A DNA stretch of 64,000 bases from Bacteroidota bacterium. Lineage in GTDB: Bacteria; Bacteroidota; Ignavibacteria; Ignavibacteriales; Melioribacteraceae. How positions within the stretch are numbered: position 1 is the first letter of the stretch; the number at the start of each line of letters is the position of its first letter. This document shows, in pieces, positions 37,009 through 46,246 of this stretch. Both the position numbers and the translations under genes were made by a program. The notes beneath the pieces were generated by a model. The model worked only from the letters and a program-made list of their open reading frames with translations. It was not told the DNA's origin and searched no databases. The stretch spans positions 62,001-126,000 of the forward strand of contig JAHJUE010000022.1 of NCBI GenBank assembly GCA_018829205.1. Direction: 5' to 3'.

Positions 37009-37926
37009 ATGAATGCAACAGACACTAACGGTTTAGTTTTTGATATACAAAGATTCTCACTTCACGACGGGCCGGGAATACGCACTACTATATTTTTAAA
37101 AGGCTGCCCGCTTAATTGCGCATGGTGCCACAACCCGGAAGCAAAACCTTATAAACAGCAGTTATCTTTTAACGAAAACTTATGTACTTCATGCATGGAA
37201 TGTGTAAAAGTCTGTAATAATACTGTTCATTCTTTTGTTAACGGTAAACACAATGTTAATTTTGACGCATGTGAATTAAGCGGAAAATGTGTTGAAGTAT
37301 GTCCAAGCGAAGCGCTACAAATTATCGGCAAAGAATATTCTACTAATGAAATTATTAATATCGTTTTAAGAGATAAAAAATATTTTGAAAACTCAAACGG
37401 CGGTTTAACAATTTCCGGCGGAGAACCTCTCGCTCAATTTAAATTCACAAAAAGTTTATTGATGAAAGCCAAAGATGCTGGACTTCATACTGCAATTGAA
37501 ACCTGCGGCTTTGCTAAAGAACAACAGTATCTTGATATACTTCCCTATGTTGATTTATTTTTATATGATATTAAAGCGGCGGAAGATAAAAAGCATATTG
37601 AATTTACAGGAGCTTCGAACAAATTAATTTTACTTAATCTTGATCTGCTTTCGAACAACGGAGCGAATATAATCTTACGCTGCCCTTTAATTCCGGGAGT
37701 TAATGATTCAGAAGAGCATTTAAGTTTTATTGCTGGTCTGAATAAGAAATATCAAAACATCTTAAAAGTTGAAGTGATGGCGTTTCATAATATCGGCAGG
37801 GACAAATCAAAAAACATAGGTGTTGAATACAAATTCAACGACAAACCGAACGCCGACGAAAATACAAAAAGAATGTGGATTGCAAAATTGGAAGACTACG
37901 GCTGCACAAATATCTCAATCGGGTAA
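37009..37926 (+). CDS. Glycyl radical enzyme activating protein (radical SAM)
   Basis: This 305-residue enzyme installs the glycyl radical on its partner using S-adenosylmethionine and a [4Fe-4S] cluster. The radical SAM motif CX3CX2C is CPLNCAWC (Cys33, Cys37, Cys40), preceded by HDGPGIRTTIFLKG. An auxiliary ferredoxin-like insert (about 58-105; CTSCMECVKVC, then CELSGKCVEVCPSEA) is typical of dehydratase activators and absent from the pyruvate formate-lyase activator. TISGGEPL follows. It begins two bases after the enzyme's stop codon, so the pair is an operon. Its stop lies one base from the stop of a convergent oxidoreductase gene, with no terminator between. Confidence 0.93.
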   Translation: MNATDTNGLVFDIQRFSLHDGPGIRTTIFLKGCPLNCAWCHNPEAKPYKQQLSFNENLCTSCMECVKVCNNTVHSFVNGKHNVNFDACELSGKCVEVCPSEALQIIGKEYSTNEIINIVLRDKKYFENSNGGLTISGGEPLAQFKFTKSLLMKAKDAGLHTAIETCGFAKEQQYLDILPYVDLFLYDIKAAEDKKHIEFTGASNKLILLNLDLLSNNGANIILRCPLIPGVNDSEEHLSFIAGLNKKYQNILKVEVMAFHNIGRDKSKNIGVEYKFNDKPNADENTKRMWIAKLEDYGCTNISIG

Positions 37927-37927
37927 A

Positions 37928-38920
37928 TTATCTGAAATAAACTTTCTTACCAGTTGCGGCCGATTTTAACGCACTCAAAACAATATTCAAATCTTTATAT
38001 GCTTCGTCAAACGTGCCAATAATTTTTTCGCCTTTAGTAATTGCATTGTAAAAATTATTCAGTTCATTGTAGAATCCGTGATCGTCAGAACAATCATATT
38101 CTTTCGGCGGTTTGCCTTCTTTTCTAACTATTACTTTATCTTGATCTATTTCAATTGCTCCCGCATCGCCTAATACAACAACCCTATCTTCCCAAAAACC
38201 TTTTGCGCTGTAATGCATATTAAATGTACCAAATATATTTTTTGCAGTTTTAAACTGTAATGATAATGTATCGAGCTCGCCTATTTTACTATTTACAGAA
38301 TGAGTTACTGCAACACCGGATTTTATTTCACCTATTAGATGTCTGATTCCAGCTATATAATGAACTCCCCCGTCAGTTAAAAACCCGCCTGAATATTTAT
38401 GATTTTTACGCCATTTTGTTTTCGCGTATTTACTATTTTCATGAACATTATGAAAGACATCATATTTTAGTGAATAAACTTTCCCGATAGTATTTTTATC
38501 AATTAACTTTTTAGCGAAAGTGAAATTTTTTCTGTAACGGAAGTTTTCCGCTACCATCATTACTTTTTGAAATTCCTTTTGCAGCATAAGCATTTTTTTT
38601 GCTTCTGTTAAATTTGCTGCAATTGGTTTTTCTACAATTACATGTTTGCCGGCTTTTAAAGCTTCTTTTGTGATTTTGTAATTCAAATCAATAGGGAGCA
38701 AAATATCAACAGCCTCAATTTTAGGATCGTTTAATATTTCTTTGTAATCCATAGTGTAAGGTACATTACCGGCAAGCATTGAAAATCTTTTTGCTTTTAC
38801 TTCCGTATGATTACAAACTTTCGCAATCTTAATTTGATTTTTTAGTTTTAATAGTGCCGGTAGATGAAGTTCTTCAGCCGCCAGCCCAGTTCCAATTATC
38901 CCAAGATTAATTTTTTTCAT
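37928..38920 (-). CDS. Gfo/Idh/MocA-family oxidoreductase
   Basis: This is a 330-residue NAD(P)-dependent sugar or polyol dehydrogenase. The Rossmann motif GIIGTGLAAEELHLPAL is at the N-terminus, and the family lysine is in VIVEKPIAAN. Dimer-forming beta sheets fill the C-terminal half, and GGFLTDGGVHYIAGIRHLIG carries the likely catalytic Asp/His pair. No signal peptide is present. It is the most downstream gene of the long minus-strand sugar run, 12 bp after the GH92 gene. The substrate cannot be named. Confidence 0.88.
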   Translation of the reverse strand: MKKINLGIIGTGLAAEELHLPALLKLKNQIKIAKVCNHTEVKAKRFSMLAGNVPYTMDYKEILNDPKIEAVDILLPIDLNYKITKEALKAGKHVIVEKPIAANLTEAKKMLMLQKEFQKVMMVAENFRYRKNFTFAKKLIDKNTIGKVYSLKYDVFHNVHENSKYAKTKWRKNHKYSGGFLTDGGVHYIAGIRHLIGEIKSGVAVTHSVNSKIGELDTLSLQFKTAKNIFGTFNMHYSAKGFWEDRVVVLGDAGAIEIDQDKVIVRKEGKPPKEYDCSDDHGFYNELNNFYNAITKGEKIIGTFDEAYKDLNIVLSALKSAATGKKVYFR

Positions 38921-38932
38921 AGTTCGTTTTTT

Positions 38933-41128
38933 TTATTTTAAAAAATAATAATTTAATTTCCCGCCGGATGTAATTTCTTTGTGAGTAATATTTAACCTGT
39001 CGAGCAGTCTATTGTTCAATTCAATTTTATTAATTTCGTTAGGGGTCTTTGTATATTTTCTTATTATTACAAATTCATCGCCGGAATAATAGTCCTTGTT
39101 CAGTTTAATTGTTGATTTATAAAACAACGGAATCCCGGTTTGATAGTCTTGTGAAGCCGGACAAACAGGATAAAATCCTAGAGCCGAAAAAACAAACCAG
39201 CCGGATATTGTTCCGCAGTCGTCATTGCCCGGAAGCCCGTCTGCTTCAATTCCGAATTCATTATCTATTATACCTTTTACTATTATTTTAGTGCTGCTGT
39301 CCATTCCTTTTATATAATTAAAAAGATATGGATAAAAAATATCCGGCTCGTTGTTAATTGTGAATTGTCCGTTTCTAAACATTGTTAGTAATTTTGACGC
39401 GAAGTTTTCTTCGCTTCCGAACAAATCAATTAATCCTTGTATATCGTGGGGAACAAACCAAGTATAATTCCAGGCGTTGCCTTCTACATAACCGGGTCCG
39501 CCGGAACCTGCCCATTCTCCCGAACCCTCATTCTCCAATGGATTAAAAGGTTCGAGCCATTTTCCGTCTTTTAATCGGGGACGCATAAATTTAGTTTCAT
39601 TATCAAATAGATTTTTATAATTCATTGACCTATTAAAAAACTCTTTATAATTATTTTCTTTTCCGAGATATTTGGCAATCTGCGCAATTGTCCAGTCTGC
39701 AAAATTATATTCGAGAGAAGTTGAAACAGGTCCCCAAGCCCACCATTCGTTGGTCATATCCTGATCGAATGGAATGTAACCGTATTTAAGTAAATCATGA
39801 TAACCGGCTCGTACCGGCGGAGCTTTTTCATTTTCATTCAGAATTGTAGTTTCTAACATTGCTTCAAAAGCAGTTTTAATATCAAAATCTTTTATTCCTT
39901 TTAAATAACTGTCCGCAATTACGGGAACAGCCGGTTCACCTACCATCATGTACGTTTCGACTCCTGCCAGTTCCCACTTCGGCAGGAAACCGGATTCTTT
40001 ATACATATCTATCATTGTTTTAATCATGCCGGATTGTATCTCAGGATAAACAAGGGTTAAAAAAGGATGGAGCGTTCTATAAGTATCCCACAAAGAAAAA
40101 ACGTTATAACGGTTACGATCTTTATAATTACCAATTCCCGTTTGTCCCATTAAAGGGAAATCACCACTTACATCGTTAATAATATTGGGATGAATCAGCA
40201 TGTGATAAAGCGCGGTATAAAATTTTGTGTAATCGGAGCGCATTCCCCCTTCAACCATTATTCGCGATAAAACTTTTTCCCATTTTTTTTCAGCGGTGTT
40301 TTTTACTTTTTCAAAATCCCAATCCGGTATTTCGGTTTCCAAATTCAATTCGGCGTTATTAATACTTGTGTATGAAATGCCGGTCTTTAAATATATTTCT
40401 TCGCCTTTGTTTACCTTAAATGTATAACAAACCGCTAGTGAAGAATCATTAACTTCAGCAGAGCTTTCACTTATTTTTATATCATTAATAATTATAAATT
40501 TTGAATGACACTCCTTGCTGAACTTTGAACTGAAATAAATCTTTTCTCTATTTTCTTCTCCGCAAAAACCGCCGCTTATGTTATAGCCTTCCAAATTTGT
40601 GTGTGAAATAATTTCAATCATTCCGCCGCCCAATAAACCTAAACTTCTTCCGGCGTCTATAATTATTTTTATCTCTCCTTCTTCTTCTGAAATAAATTTG
40701 ATCAGACCGCATCTTTCTGTTGCAGTAACTTCAATATCAATTTTATAATCGTTTAGAGACACACGATAAAATCCCGGCAATGCTTTTTCATTAGAATATT
40801 TTGATTTATAATTCTGAGGATCGGAAGAAGCAACATCTCTTGTTGCAGTAACAATTATATTTCCAAGTTCTGCGCATCCTGTTCCGCTTAAATGTGTATG
40901 CCCCAGACCGTAAAAGTAATCTCCTCCTTTTATATACCCCGAAGGCGCACCCAAACTATTGTGCGGGCTGACGGAAACCATTCCCCACGGAACAACAGCG
41001 CCGGGGAAAGTATTTCCGCCGTTTGCGGTTCCTATAAATGGATTAACATATTGAGTCAGATTTTTATGTTGAGCTGAAACGGAAACAGTTAAAAAGAAAA
41101 ACAGAAGTATTATTTTTAATTTTTTCAT
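38933..41128 (-). CDS. Secreted GH92-type alpha-mannosidase
   Basis: This protein, about 731 residues after the chosen start, belongs to the GH92 alpha-mannosidase family, exo-acting calcium-dependent enzymes of periplasm or outer surface. ATG 41128 begins MKKLKIILLFFFLTVSVSAQ, a clear Sec signal peptide; an upstream start would add residues before it. The mature part opens QYVNPFIGTANGGNTFPGAVVPWGMV, the GH92 beta-sandwich start. Later motifs include LWDTYRTLHPFLTLVYPE and the helical barrel GMVSVSPHN-type loops. There is no T9SS sorting domain. Activity on alpha-1,2- or other mannosides cannot be predicted. Confidence 0.85.
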   Translation of the reverse strand: MKKLKIILLFFFLTVSVSAQHKNLTQYVNPFIGTANGGNTFPGAVVPWGMVSVSPHNSLGAPSGYIKGGDYFYGLGHTHLSGTGCAELGNIIVTATRDVASSDPQNYKSKYSNEKALPGFYRVSLNDYKIDIEVTATERCGLIKFISEEEGEIKIIIDAGRSLGLLGGGMIEIISHTNLEGYNISGGFCGEENREKIYFSSKFSKECHSKFIIINDIKISESSAEVNDSSLAVCYTFKVNKGEEIYLKTGISYTSINNAELNLETEIPDWDFEKVKNTAEKKWEKVLSRIMVEGGMRSDYTKFYTALYHMLIHPNIINDVSGDFPLMGQTGIGNYKDRNRYNVFSLWDTYRTLHPFLTLVYPEIQSGMIKTMIDMYKESGFLPKWELAGVETYMMVGEPAVPVIADSYLKGIKDFDIKTAFEAMLETTILNENEKAPPVRAGYHDLLKYGYIPFDQDMTNEWWAWGPVSTSLEYNFADWTIAQIAKYLGKENNYKEFFNRSMNYKNLFDNETKFMRPRLKDGKWLEPFNPLENEGSGEWAGSGGPGYVEGNAWNYTWFVPHDIQGLIDLFGSEENFASKLLTMFRNGQFTINNEPDIFYPYLFNYIKGMDSSTKIIVKGIIDNEFGIEADGLPGNDDCGTISGWFVFSALGFYPVCPASQDYQTGIPLFYKSTIKLNKDYYSGDEFVIIRKYTKTPNEINKIELNNRLLDRLNITHKEITSGGKLNYYFLK

Positions 41129-41155
41129 AATTATTAATGAGAACAATTTACAATT

Positions 41156-42166
41156 TTAATTTAAGCCGGATGTTTTAACATTAATTTTATAAAGGCTTCC
41201 GCCGGCTGTGATGTATAAAATATTTTTGTAATCCCCTTTCCCAAAACAAACATTGCTAGGAACTTCAGGTAGCCGGATCCAATCTATTGTTTCTCCTTCG
41301 GAATTAAAAACCCAAATAGCGGGGTCGTCTTCGTTTCTAACGGCTGCGTAAAGGTTTCCATCGGAATCAACCGTCAGGCCGTCGGGACCGTAACCGCCGA
41401 AAAATTCAGTAAAGATTTTATCGAAAATAAAATCGCCGGCCATATTTTTTTTATAGCGGGCTATAAACATTCCTGTGTAAATTGAATCGAATTTATTTTC
41501 AGCGGCCGATTCATCGTTGCAGCTGACATATATATATTCTTCACCAGGTGATAAAGCAATACCGTTCGGCATGCTTATATTATCTATAATTAATTCTACG
41601 TTGCCGTTAATATTAATTTTATAAACGCCCATGACCGGCTGCTCAAGTTTTTCATTGCCGGAATAACGCGGGTCTGTAAAATATATATTTCCTTGTGAAT
41701 CAATCGTTAAATCGTTAGGAGAGTTAAATGGTTTGCCGTTATAAGAAGAAGCTACAACACTGCTTTCACCGTTTACTAAATTGGTTTGTGTAATTCTTCT
41801 TCCGCCGGTATCGGCGCCCTCGCAAACAATTAGATTGTTTGATGGGTCAATCATCATTCCGTTAGACATATTACTAGGGGAACGATAAATTTTTGTTTCG
41901 CCAGTTAAAGGATCGTAAACGAAAAGATGTCCACATTCGCCCGGCACTTCGCTAGTAAAAGTTATATCGCTGAAATAAACTTTACCGTCATAAGCAGCAG
42001 CCGGACCTTCTGAGAAGAAAGCATTATCAAAAACTTTTTCGGCAAATTCGTATTTAGGAACAACACCTTTATTACCCCCTGTCTTTTCTCCTAAACATCC
42101 GCATTGAGCTTTGAGCTGTGCTATAAGAATCATAACTAGAATAAATATAGAAATAATATTTTTCAT
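41156..42166 (-). CDS. Exported SMP-30/gluconolactonase-like protein
   Basis: This 336-residue beta-propeller protein of the SMP-30/gluconolactonase/LRE family hydrolyses sugar lactones in characterised members, using a divalent metal. The start MKNIISIFILVMILIAQLKAQCGC is a signal peptide with cleavage near Ala20-Gln21. Family motifs include FFSEGPAAAYDGKVYFSD, SPNDLTIDSQGNIYFTDPR and YGPDGLTVDSDGNLY. Next to several sugar dehydrogenases it would fit opening of a sugar lactone, but export places it outside the cytoplasm, so the lactone would have to be periplasmic. It lies ten bases from the alcohol-dehydrogenase-like gene. Confidence 0.82.
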   Translation of the reverse strand: MKNIISIFILVMILIAQLKAQCGCLGEKTGGNKGVVPKYEFAEKVFDNAFFSEGPAAAYDGKVYFSDITFTSEVPGECGHLFVYDPLTGETKIYRSPSNMSNGMMIDPSNNLIVCEGADTGGRRITQTNLVNGESSVVASSYNGKPFNSPNDLTIDSQGNIYFTDPRYSGNEKLEQPVMGVYKININGNVELIIDNISMPNGIALSPGEEYIYVSCNDESAAENKFDSIYTGMFIARYKKNMAGDFIFDKIFTEFFGGYGPDGLTVDSDGNLYAAVRNEDDPAIWVFNSEGETIDWIRLPEVPSNVCFGKGDYKNILYITAGGSLYKINVKTSGLN

Positions 42167-42176
42167 TTTCCTTCAC

Positions 42177-43211
42177 TTAAAAATTTATAACTGCTTTTAT
42201 AACCCCATATTCATATTTACTTACCGTCTCAAACGCTTTTTGAGATTCAGTATAATTGAAAGAATGAGTAATTAACTTCTTGCTAAAGCTTTTGAACTCC
42301 TTGTAAATACTAATCGCCTTTTCCATCGAATTATTCTGTCGCCGCACATTTATAATTATAATCTCTTTTCTTCTCAATTTGTTGATATCAAAATTTATAA
42401 AATCAGTTGATGGGATTCCAACAACCACCAATTTTCCACCCGGTTTTAAAATATCAACTGCGGTGTTTAAAGCTGATTGTTCACCGCAGCATTCAAACAC
42501 AACATCAATTCCCAAACTCTCTTTTGATTTTATGAACTCCGATATATCTGTTTCATTTGGGTTGACGGAAAAGGAAGAGCCAAGCTGCTCTGCAATCTTT
42601 CTTCTATAATTTAGTTTATCGGCGGCAAAAATATTTTTATGTTTATCGAACATTAAACTCATAATAACGCTTAATCCAATTGGTCCACATCCCAAAACGG
42701 CAAAAGATTTTTCATATATTATATCCGCAAGTTTAACGGCATAAGCTCCGACGGAAAGGGGCTCAATGAAGCAAGCTTCGCAAGCGGTAAAATCATCCGG
42801 AACCGTGTAAAGATTTTTTTTAGGAATCACAATATACTCACGCATCATGCCGTCAAGCTGTCCCGGCGCGCCTATAAATTTTAGATTTCTACAGGTGTGT
42901 TCCCTATTTGCCAAACATTGGTCGCACTTTCCGCAAGAAACTGCCGGGTCCATTGCAACTAATTGTCCTTTATTAAGTTTGCTGTCATCACCTATTAATT
43001 CTTCAATATAACCCGATGCTTCGTGCCCGATAATAAAAGGGTAATCAATAACCTGTTCCCCTATTCTGCCATCTGCGAAATAATGAATATCCGAGCCGCA
43101 GACGCCAACCGAGTTAATTTTTATTAATGCGCTGGCATCGTCTATTAATTCAGGTACGGGTGTTTCAAACACTTCAAACATTCCGCGATCTATTAATCTT
43201 AGTACTTTCAT
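42177..43211 (-). CDS. Zinc-dependent MDR alcohol/polyol dehydrogenase
   Basis: This is a 344-residue medium-chain dehydrogenase of the sorbitol/threonine dehydrogenase type. The catalytic zinc site is in GVCGSDIHYF and GHEASG. The structural zinc cluster is CGKCDQCLANREHTC, and the NAD-binding fold is GCGPIGLSVI. It oxidises a sugar alcohol or sugar-derived alcohol with NAD. It overlaps the solute-binding protein gene by four bases (ATGA). The specific substrate is not evident; polyol or gulonate/galactonate-type substrates are possible. Confidence 0.87.
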   Translation of the reverse strand: MKVLRLIDRGMFEVFETPVPELIDDASALIKINSVGVCGSDIHYFADGRIGEQVIDYPFIIGHEASGYIEELIGDDSKLNKGQLVAMDPAVSCGKCDQCLANREHTCRNLKFIGAPGQLDGMMREYIVIPKKNLYTVPDDFTACEACFIEPLSVGAYAVKLADIIYEKSFAVLGCGPIGLSVIMSLMFDKHKNIFAADKLNYRRKIAEQLGSSFSVNPNETDISEFIKSKESLGIDVVFECCGEQSALNTAVDILKPGGKLVVVGIPSTDFINFDINKLRRKEIIIINVRRQNNSMEKAISIYKEFKSFSKKLITHSFNYTESQKAFETVSKYEYGVIKAVINF

Positions 43212-44515
43212 TTTTTATGCGTCAATTTAGATTCATGTAAAATTCTATTAACTTTTTCCGCGGCATCGTTCAATGATTTTTCCGCGTCCACATTTCCGAG
43301 CAAGGTTTTTTCAACTGCTTCTGCAATTATCTGATTAATTTCAATCTTGTTAAAGTCTATATTCTGTCTAGGCATTCCTATTTTCATCTGTTCTACAAAT
43401 GCCGCTAAATATTTATCATTCTTTAAATGATTTTTATATTCAGGAAGTTCAATCGTGGTATTGCGTACCGGAAGATAACCGGACATAATAGAAAACTTAG
43501 CTTGAATATCGGGACGAATAAACCATTTAATAAATTCCCACGCTTTACCGGGATGATCGGAATTCTTAAATATTGTTAAGTGTTCGCCTGCTAGATAAGT
43601 GGCTTGTTTAACAGGTCCAGCTGGAAGGGGCGCGATTCCCCATTCAAAATTTTTAATTTCCCTGAATTGCGGAAGATCCCATGAGCCATCCATAATCATC
43701 GCGACCTTTCCCGATACAAATCCCATGTTATGTGTAAGAGAAAATGAAGTAAGATTTTGTTTGTCATAAAGTTCTTTCCATAAAGTTAATGCTTTTATCC
43801 CCGCTTCATTATTAAAAGAAGCTTGCGTCTGGTCATCATTTAAAAATTTTCCGCCTGCCTGCCACAAAAAGGGTTCCCATTGCAGGAGCATCCATATGCT
43901 CAATGGTCCCGAGGCGGGAAAAGCTGGTATGTAAAAACCGTACTGTTCATTTATGCCATCTTTGTTTTCATCAAGAGTTAGTAATTCCGCGTACTTTATT
44001 AAATCGCCCCAAGTTTGCGGCGGCTGTTCCGGATCCAATCCCGCTTTTCTGAAAAGATTTTTGTTGTACAACAGCGCTAGGTTTGTTGCTTCCAATGGCA
44101 TGGCATACAAAGTATCTCTCCACTTTGCGTTTGCAAGCAGTTGCGGAAAGATATCATTATACTCTAATTCACTTAAGCCGTTAGGCCCTTTTATAAAATA
44201 GTTCATTTTATAAATTGCGTCAGCAGCAACAAGCTTATCTAAAAAATCTGCATGCACCCAGGCAATATCAGGAGTTGTTCCGCTTTGAATCGCGGTGACA
44301 AGTTTTTGAATAAGCGGATCGCCCGAAGGAACATACTGCGCTAAAATTTTTACGTCCGGATTTTCTTTTTCATATAACTCAATTATTTCATTTAGCGCTG
44401 GAATAGTGTTGGAGACAAAACTGTGCCAGAATGTAATTTCAGTCTTATTATCATTTTGATTTGAACATGACAATAAAAGAGAAATACCTAATATTAATCC
44501 TGTTAATTTTTTCAT
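43208..44515 (-). CDS. Sugar ABC transporter substrate-binding lipoprotein (family 1)
   Basis: This is a 435-residue extracellular solute-binding protein. The lipobox LLLSCSNQ puts the lipid-attached Cys at residue 17. The mature part begins EITFWHSFVSNTIPALNEII and has the family 1 sugar-binding fold (MYNKNLFRKAGLDPEQPP-like loop, GEHLTIF, WEFIKWFI). It captures mono- or oligosaccharides for an ABC importer. The ATPase lies at 46247-47353, but no permease gene is found in the window, so the transporter is split or incomplete here. Confidence 0.88.
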   Translation of the reverse strand: MKKLTGLILGISLLLSCSNQNDNKTEITFWHSFVSNTIPALNEIIELYEKENPDVKILAQYVPSGDPLIQKLVTAIQSGTTPDIAWVHADFLDKLVAADAIYKMNYFIKGPNGLSELEYNDIFPQLLANAKWRDTLYAMPLEATNLALLYNKNLFRKAGLDPEQPPQTWGDLIKYAELLTLDENKDGINEQYGFYIPAFPASGPLSIWMLLQWEPFLWQAGGKFLNDDQTQASFNNEAGIKALTLWKELYDKQNLTSFSLTHNMGFVSGKVAMIMDGSWDLPQFREIKNFEWGIAPLPAGPVKQATYLAGEHLTIFKNSDHPGKAWEFIKWFIRPDIQAKFSIMSGYLPVRNTTIELPEYKNHLKNDKYLAAFVEQMKIGMPRQNIDFNKIEINQIIAEAVEKTLLGNVDAEKSLNDAAEKVNRILHESKLTHKK

Positions 44516-44529
44516 TTGAATTATTTTTA

Positions 44530-45411
44530 TTATTTGAAAACCGACAAATATTCTTCGAAGAATTTTTCTCTGTTCACATCAACAGCAACTTCATGCTTCT
44601 TAATTTCACTTTTGGGGAACCAATGTGTTAGTCCTCTTTCTTTTTCCTTTTCAAGCTCAATTGTTACAAGACCTTTTTCAAATTTGCAAATCGAATCGTT
44701 AAAGATTAAGGCTGCGGCGAGAGGATCGTGGAAAGTAATTACATCCCATTCTTCAAACCAAATTTTTGAAAAATCCAGTACAGGCATTAATAATTTATGA
44801 TTACAGATTTTCTTGAACTCGTTTGAATCCATCGTAACCCTTGAAGAAATATCAATCCCGATTGATTTATGAAAAGGAACATTTGCGCGGTAAACAATTT
44901 CTGTCGCGTGGTAGTCACCCATGGCGTTCCATTCAACATTGCTATATGCCGGTGCGTTTAAGTCAAACTTGCCAGCCATAGTAACGAGTCCTTTTAACAG
45001 AGAAGGAATTTCATGATCAATTGAAAAAAGAACAGCGATATTTGTAAGAGGTCCGATAGTAAGCAGCACTATTTCGTCGGGATTTTCGCGGATAATTCTT
45101 CGCATAAAATTAATAGCTTCATATTTTGGGAAAACTTTTTCATGAGACCATTTATTAAGCGCTTTTGCCTGTTGTGCTTTTTTCTGAAGCTGTTCTATAA
45201 TTAAAGGGTTTTCTATTCCCGGATAAATAGGAATATTTTTACCTGATATTTTGCAAAGTGAACTAGCAAGCATAGCTCGTTTATCTGATTCGCCTGTTAC
45301 CGTTGTTATACCTACTAACTCGCAGTTTGGGTTTGCTAAAAGATACGCGAGACAGATGGCGTCGTCAACATCTGTCCCTATATCCGTATCAAGTAATATT
45401 TTTGTTTTCAC
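44530..45411 (-). CDS. Inosine-uridine-preferring nucleoside hydrolase family protein
   Basis: This 293-residue enzyme of the nucleoside hydrolase family cleaves N-ribosyl bonds with a bound calcium. The calcium-binding motif DTDIGTDVDDA is at residues 7-17, and LTIGPLTNIA and FHDPLAAAL carry further conserved sites. The start is GTG 45411. It sits in the sugar operon between the binding protein and the dioxygenase gene, an odd place for a nucleoside salvage enzyme. It may release ribose or another sugar from an imported nucleoside-like compound; the substrate is unknown. Confidence 0.85.
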   Translation of the reverse strand: MKTKILLDTDIGTDVDDAICLAYLLANPNCELVGITTVTGESDKRAMLASSLCKISGKNIPIYPGIENPLIIEQLQKKAQQAKALNKWSHEKVFPKYEAINFMRRIIRENPDEIVLLTIGPLTNIAVLFSIDHEIPSLLKGLVTMAGKFDLNAPAYSNVEWNAMGDYHATEIVYRANVPFHKSIGIDISSRVTMDSNEFKKICNHKLLMPVLDFSKIWFEEWDVITFHDPLAAALIFNDSICKFEKGLVTIELEKEKERGLTHWFPKSEIKKHEVAVDVNREKFFEEYLSVFK

Positions 45412-45456
45412 AAAGTCTCTCGCCTTAATTTCAAAATGAGAAATCTCAAATCATAT

Positions 45457-46209
45457 TTATTTTACCCGTACACCGTTTTTCAAGAAAGGCTCATCCAAAC
45501 CTTTTAAACTTCCATCTAATTCATAAATAATTTCCGGAGAATATTGTATTGCCCAGGCCCTTCTCATTTTACTGGTTTGATTAGGACCCGACCTGTGAAA
45601 AGCTGTACTTGAAAAAACAGCAATCGATCCCGCCTTTGCAACAACAGGAACGCCTTTTTCATTTCCGAAATACCCGACTCTATCACTAGAACCTTCCATT
45701 AGTTTATGTTCAATTTTATCTTTTGTCCCTGCTAAACCGTAAGGCAGTAAATAAACAGTTCCGTTTTCTTCGCTTACGTCGTCAAGAGGTATCCAGCAGT
45801 TTACATAAGGTTTATGCGGACCGTCAACATAACCGGAATCTTGGTGCCAGTTAAACTCGGCTCCTTTAGGATCTGTACCCTTCACAACAAATTGTTCCCA
45901 GAATAGATAGGAGTCGTTGCCTATTGTTGCTTTACATAACGATTCCATTAAATCACTAAAAATAAATTCTCCTAATTGTTTTCTTTCCTTGTATGCAAGA
46001 AATACAAAGTAACGGCTGTTTCTTCTGCTTAGGTTGAGTACATCAACTCCCTGTTTATCCATTTCTTTATTTTGAAGATCGATTAAAAGATCACATTCTT
46101 TTCTGAGTGACTGTAATAATTCATCTTGAATAGCGTTTTCTATTATAAAAAAGCCATCTGTATTATATTTTTCAACTTGTTCTTTAGTGACATTTAATTT
46201 TTCTAACAT
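45457..46209 (-). CDS. Phytanoyl-CoA dioxygenase (PhyH)-family Fe(II)/2-oxoglutarate oxygenase
   Basis: This is a protein of about 250 residues. Iron ligands fit His and Asp in NWHQDSGYVDG and the distal His in STAFHRSGPN. The 2-oxoglutarate-binding Arg probably lies in MRRAWAIQYSP. AAGGAGGACAAT directly precedes ATG 46209, and an in-frame start 15 bases upstream is weaker. Members of the family hydroxylate diverse substrates, so the one here is unknown. An oxygen-requiring enzyme in an operon next to an oxygen-sensitive glycyl radical locus is notable. Confidence 0.85.
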   Translation of the reverse strand: MLEKLNVTKEQVEKYNTDGFFIIENAIQDELLQSLRKECDLLIDLQNKEMDKQGVDVLNLSRRNSRYFVFLAYKERKQLGEFIFSDLMESLCKATIGNDSYLFWEQFVVKGTDPKGAEFNWHQDSGYVDGPHKPYVNCWIPLDDVSEENGTVYLLPYGLAGTKDKIEHKLMEGSSDRVGYFGNEKGVPVVAKAGSIAVFSSTAFHRSGPNQTSKMRRAWAIQYSPEIIYELDGSLKGLDEPFLKNGVRVK

Positions 46210-46246
46210 ATTGTCCTCCTTCATAAATTGTTAGGAGAAATTAGGA

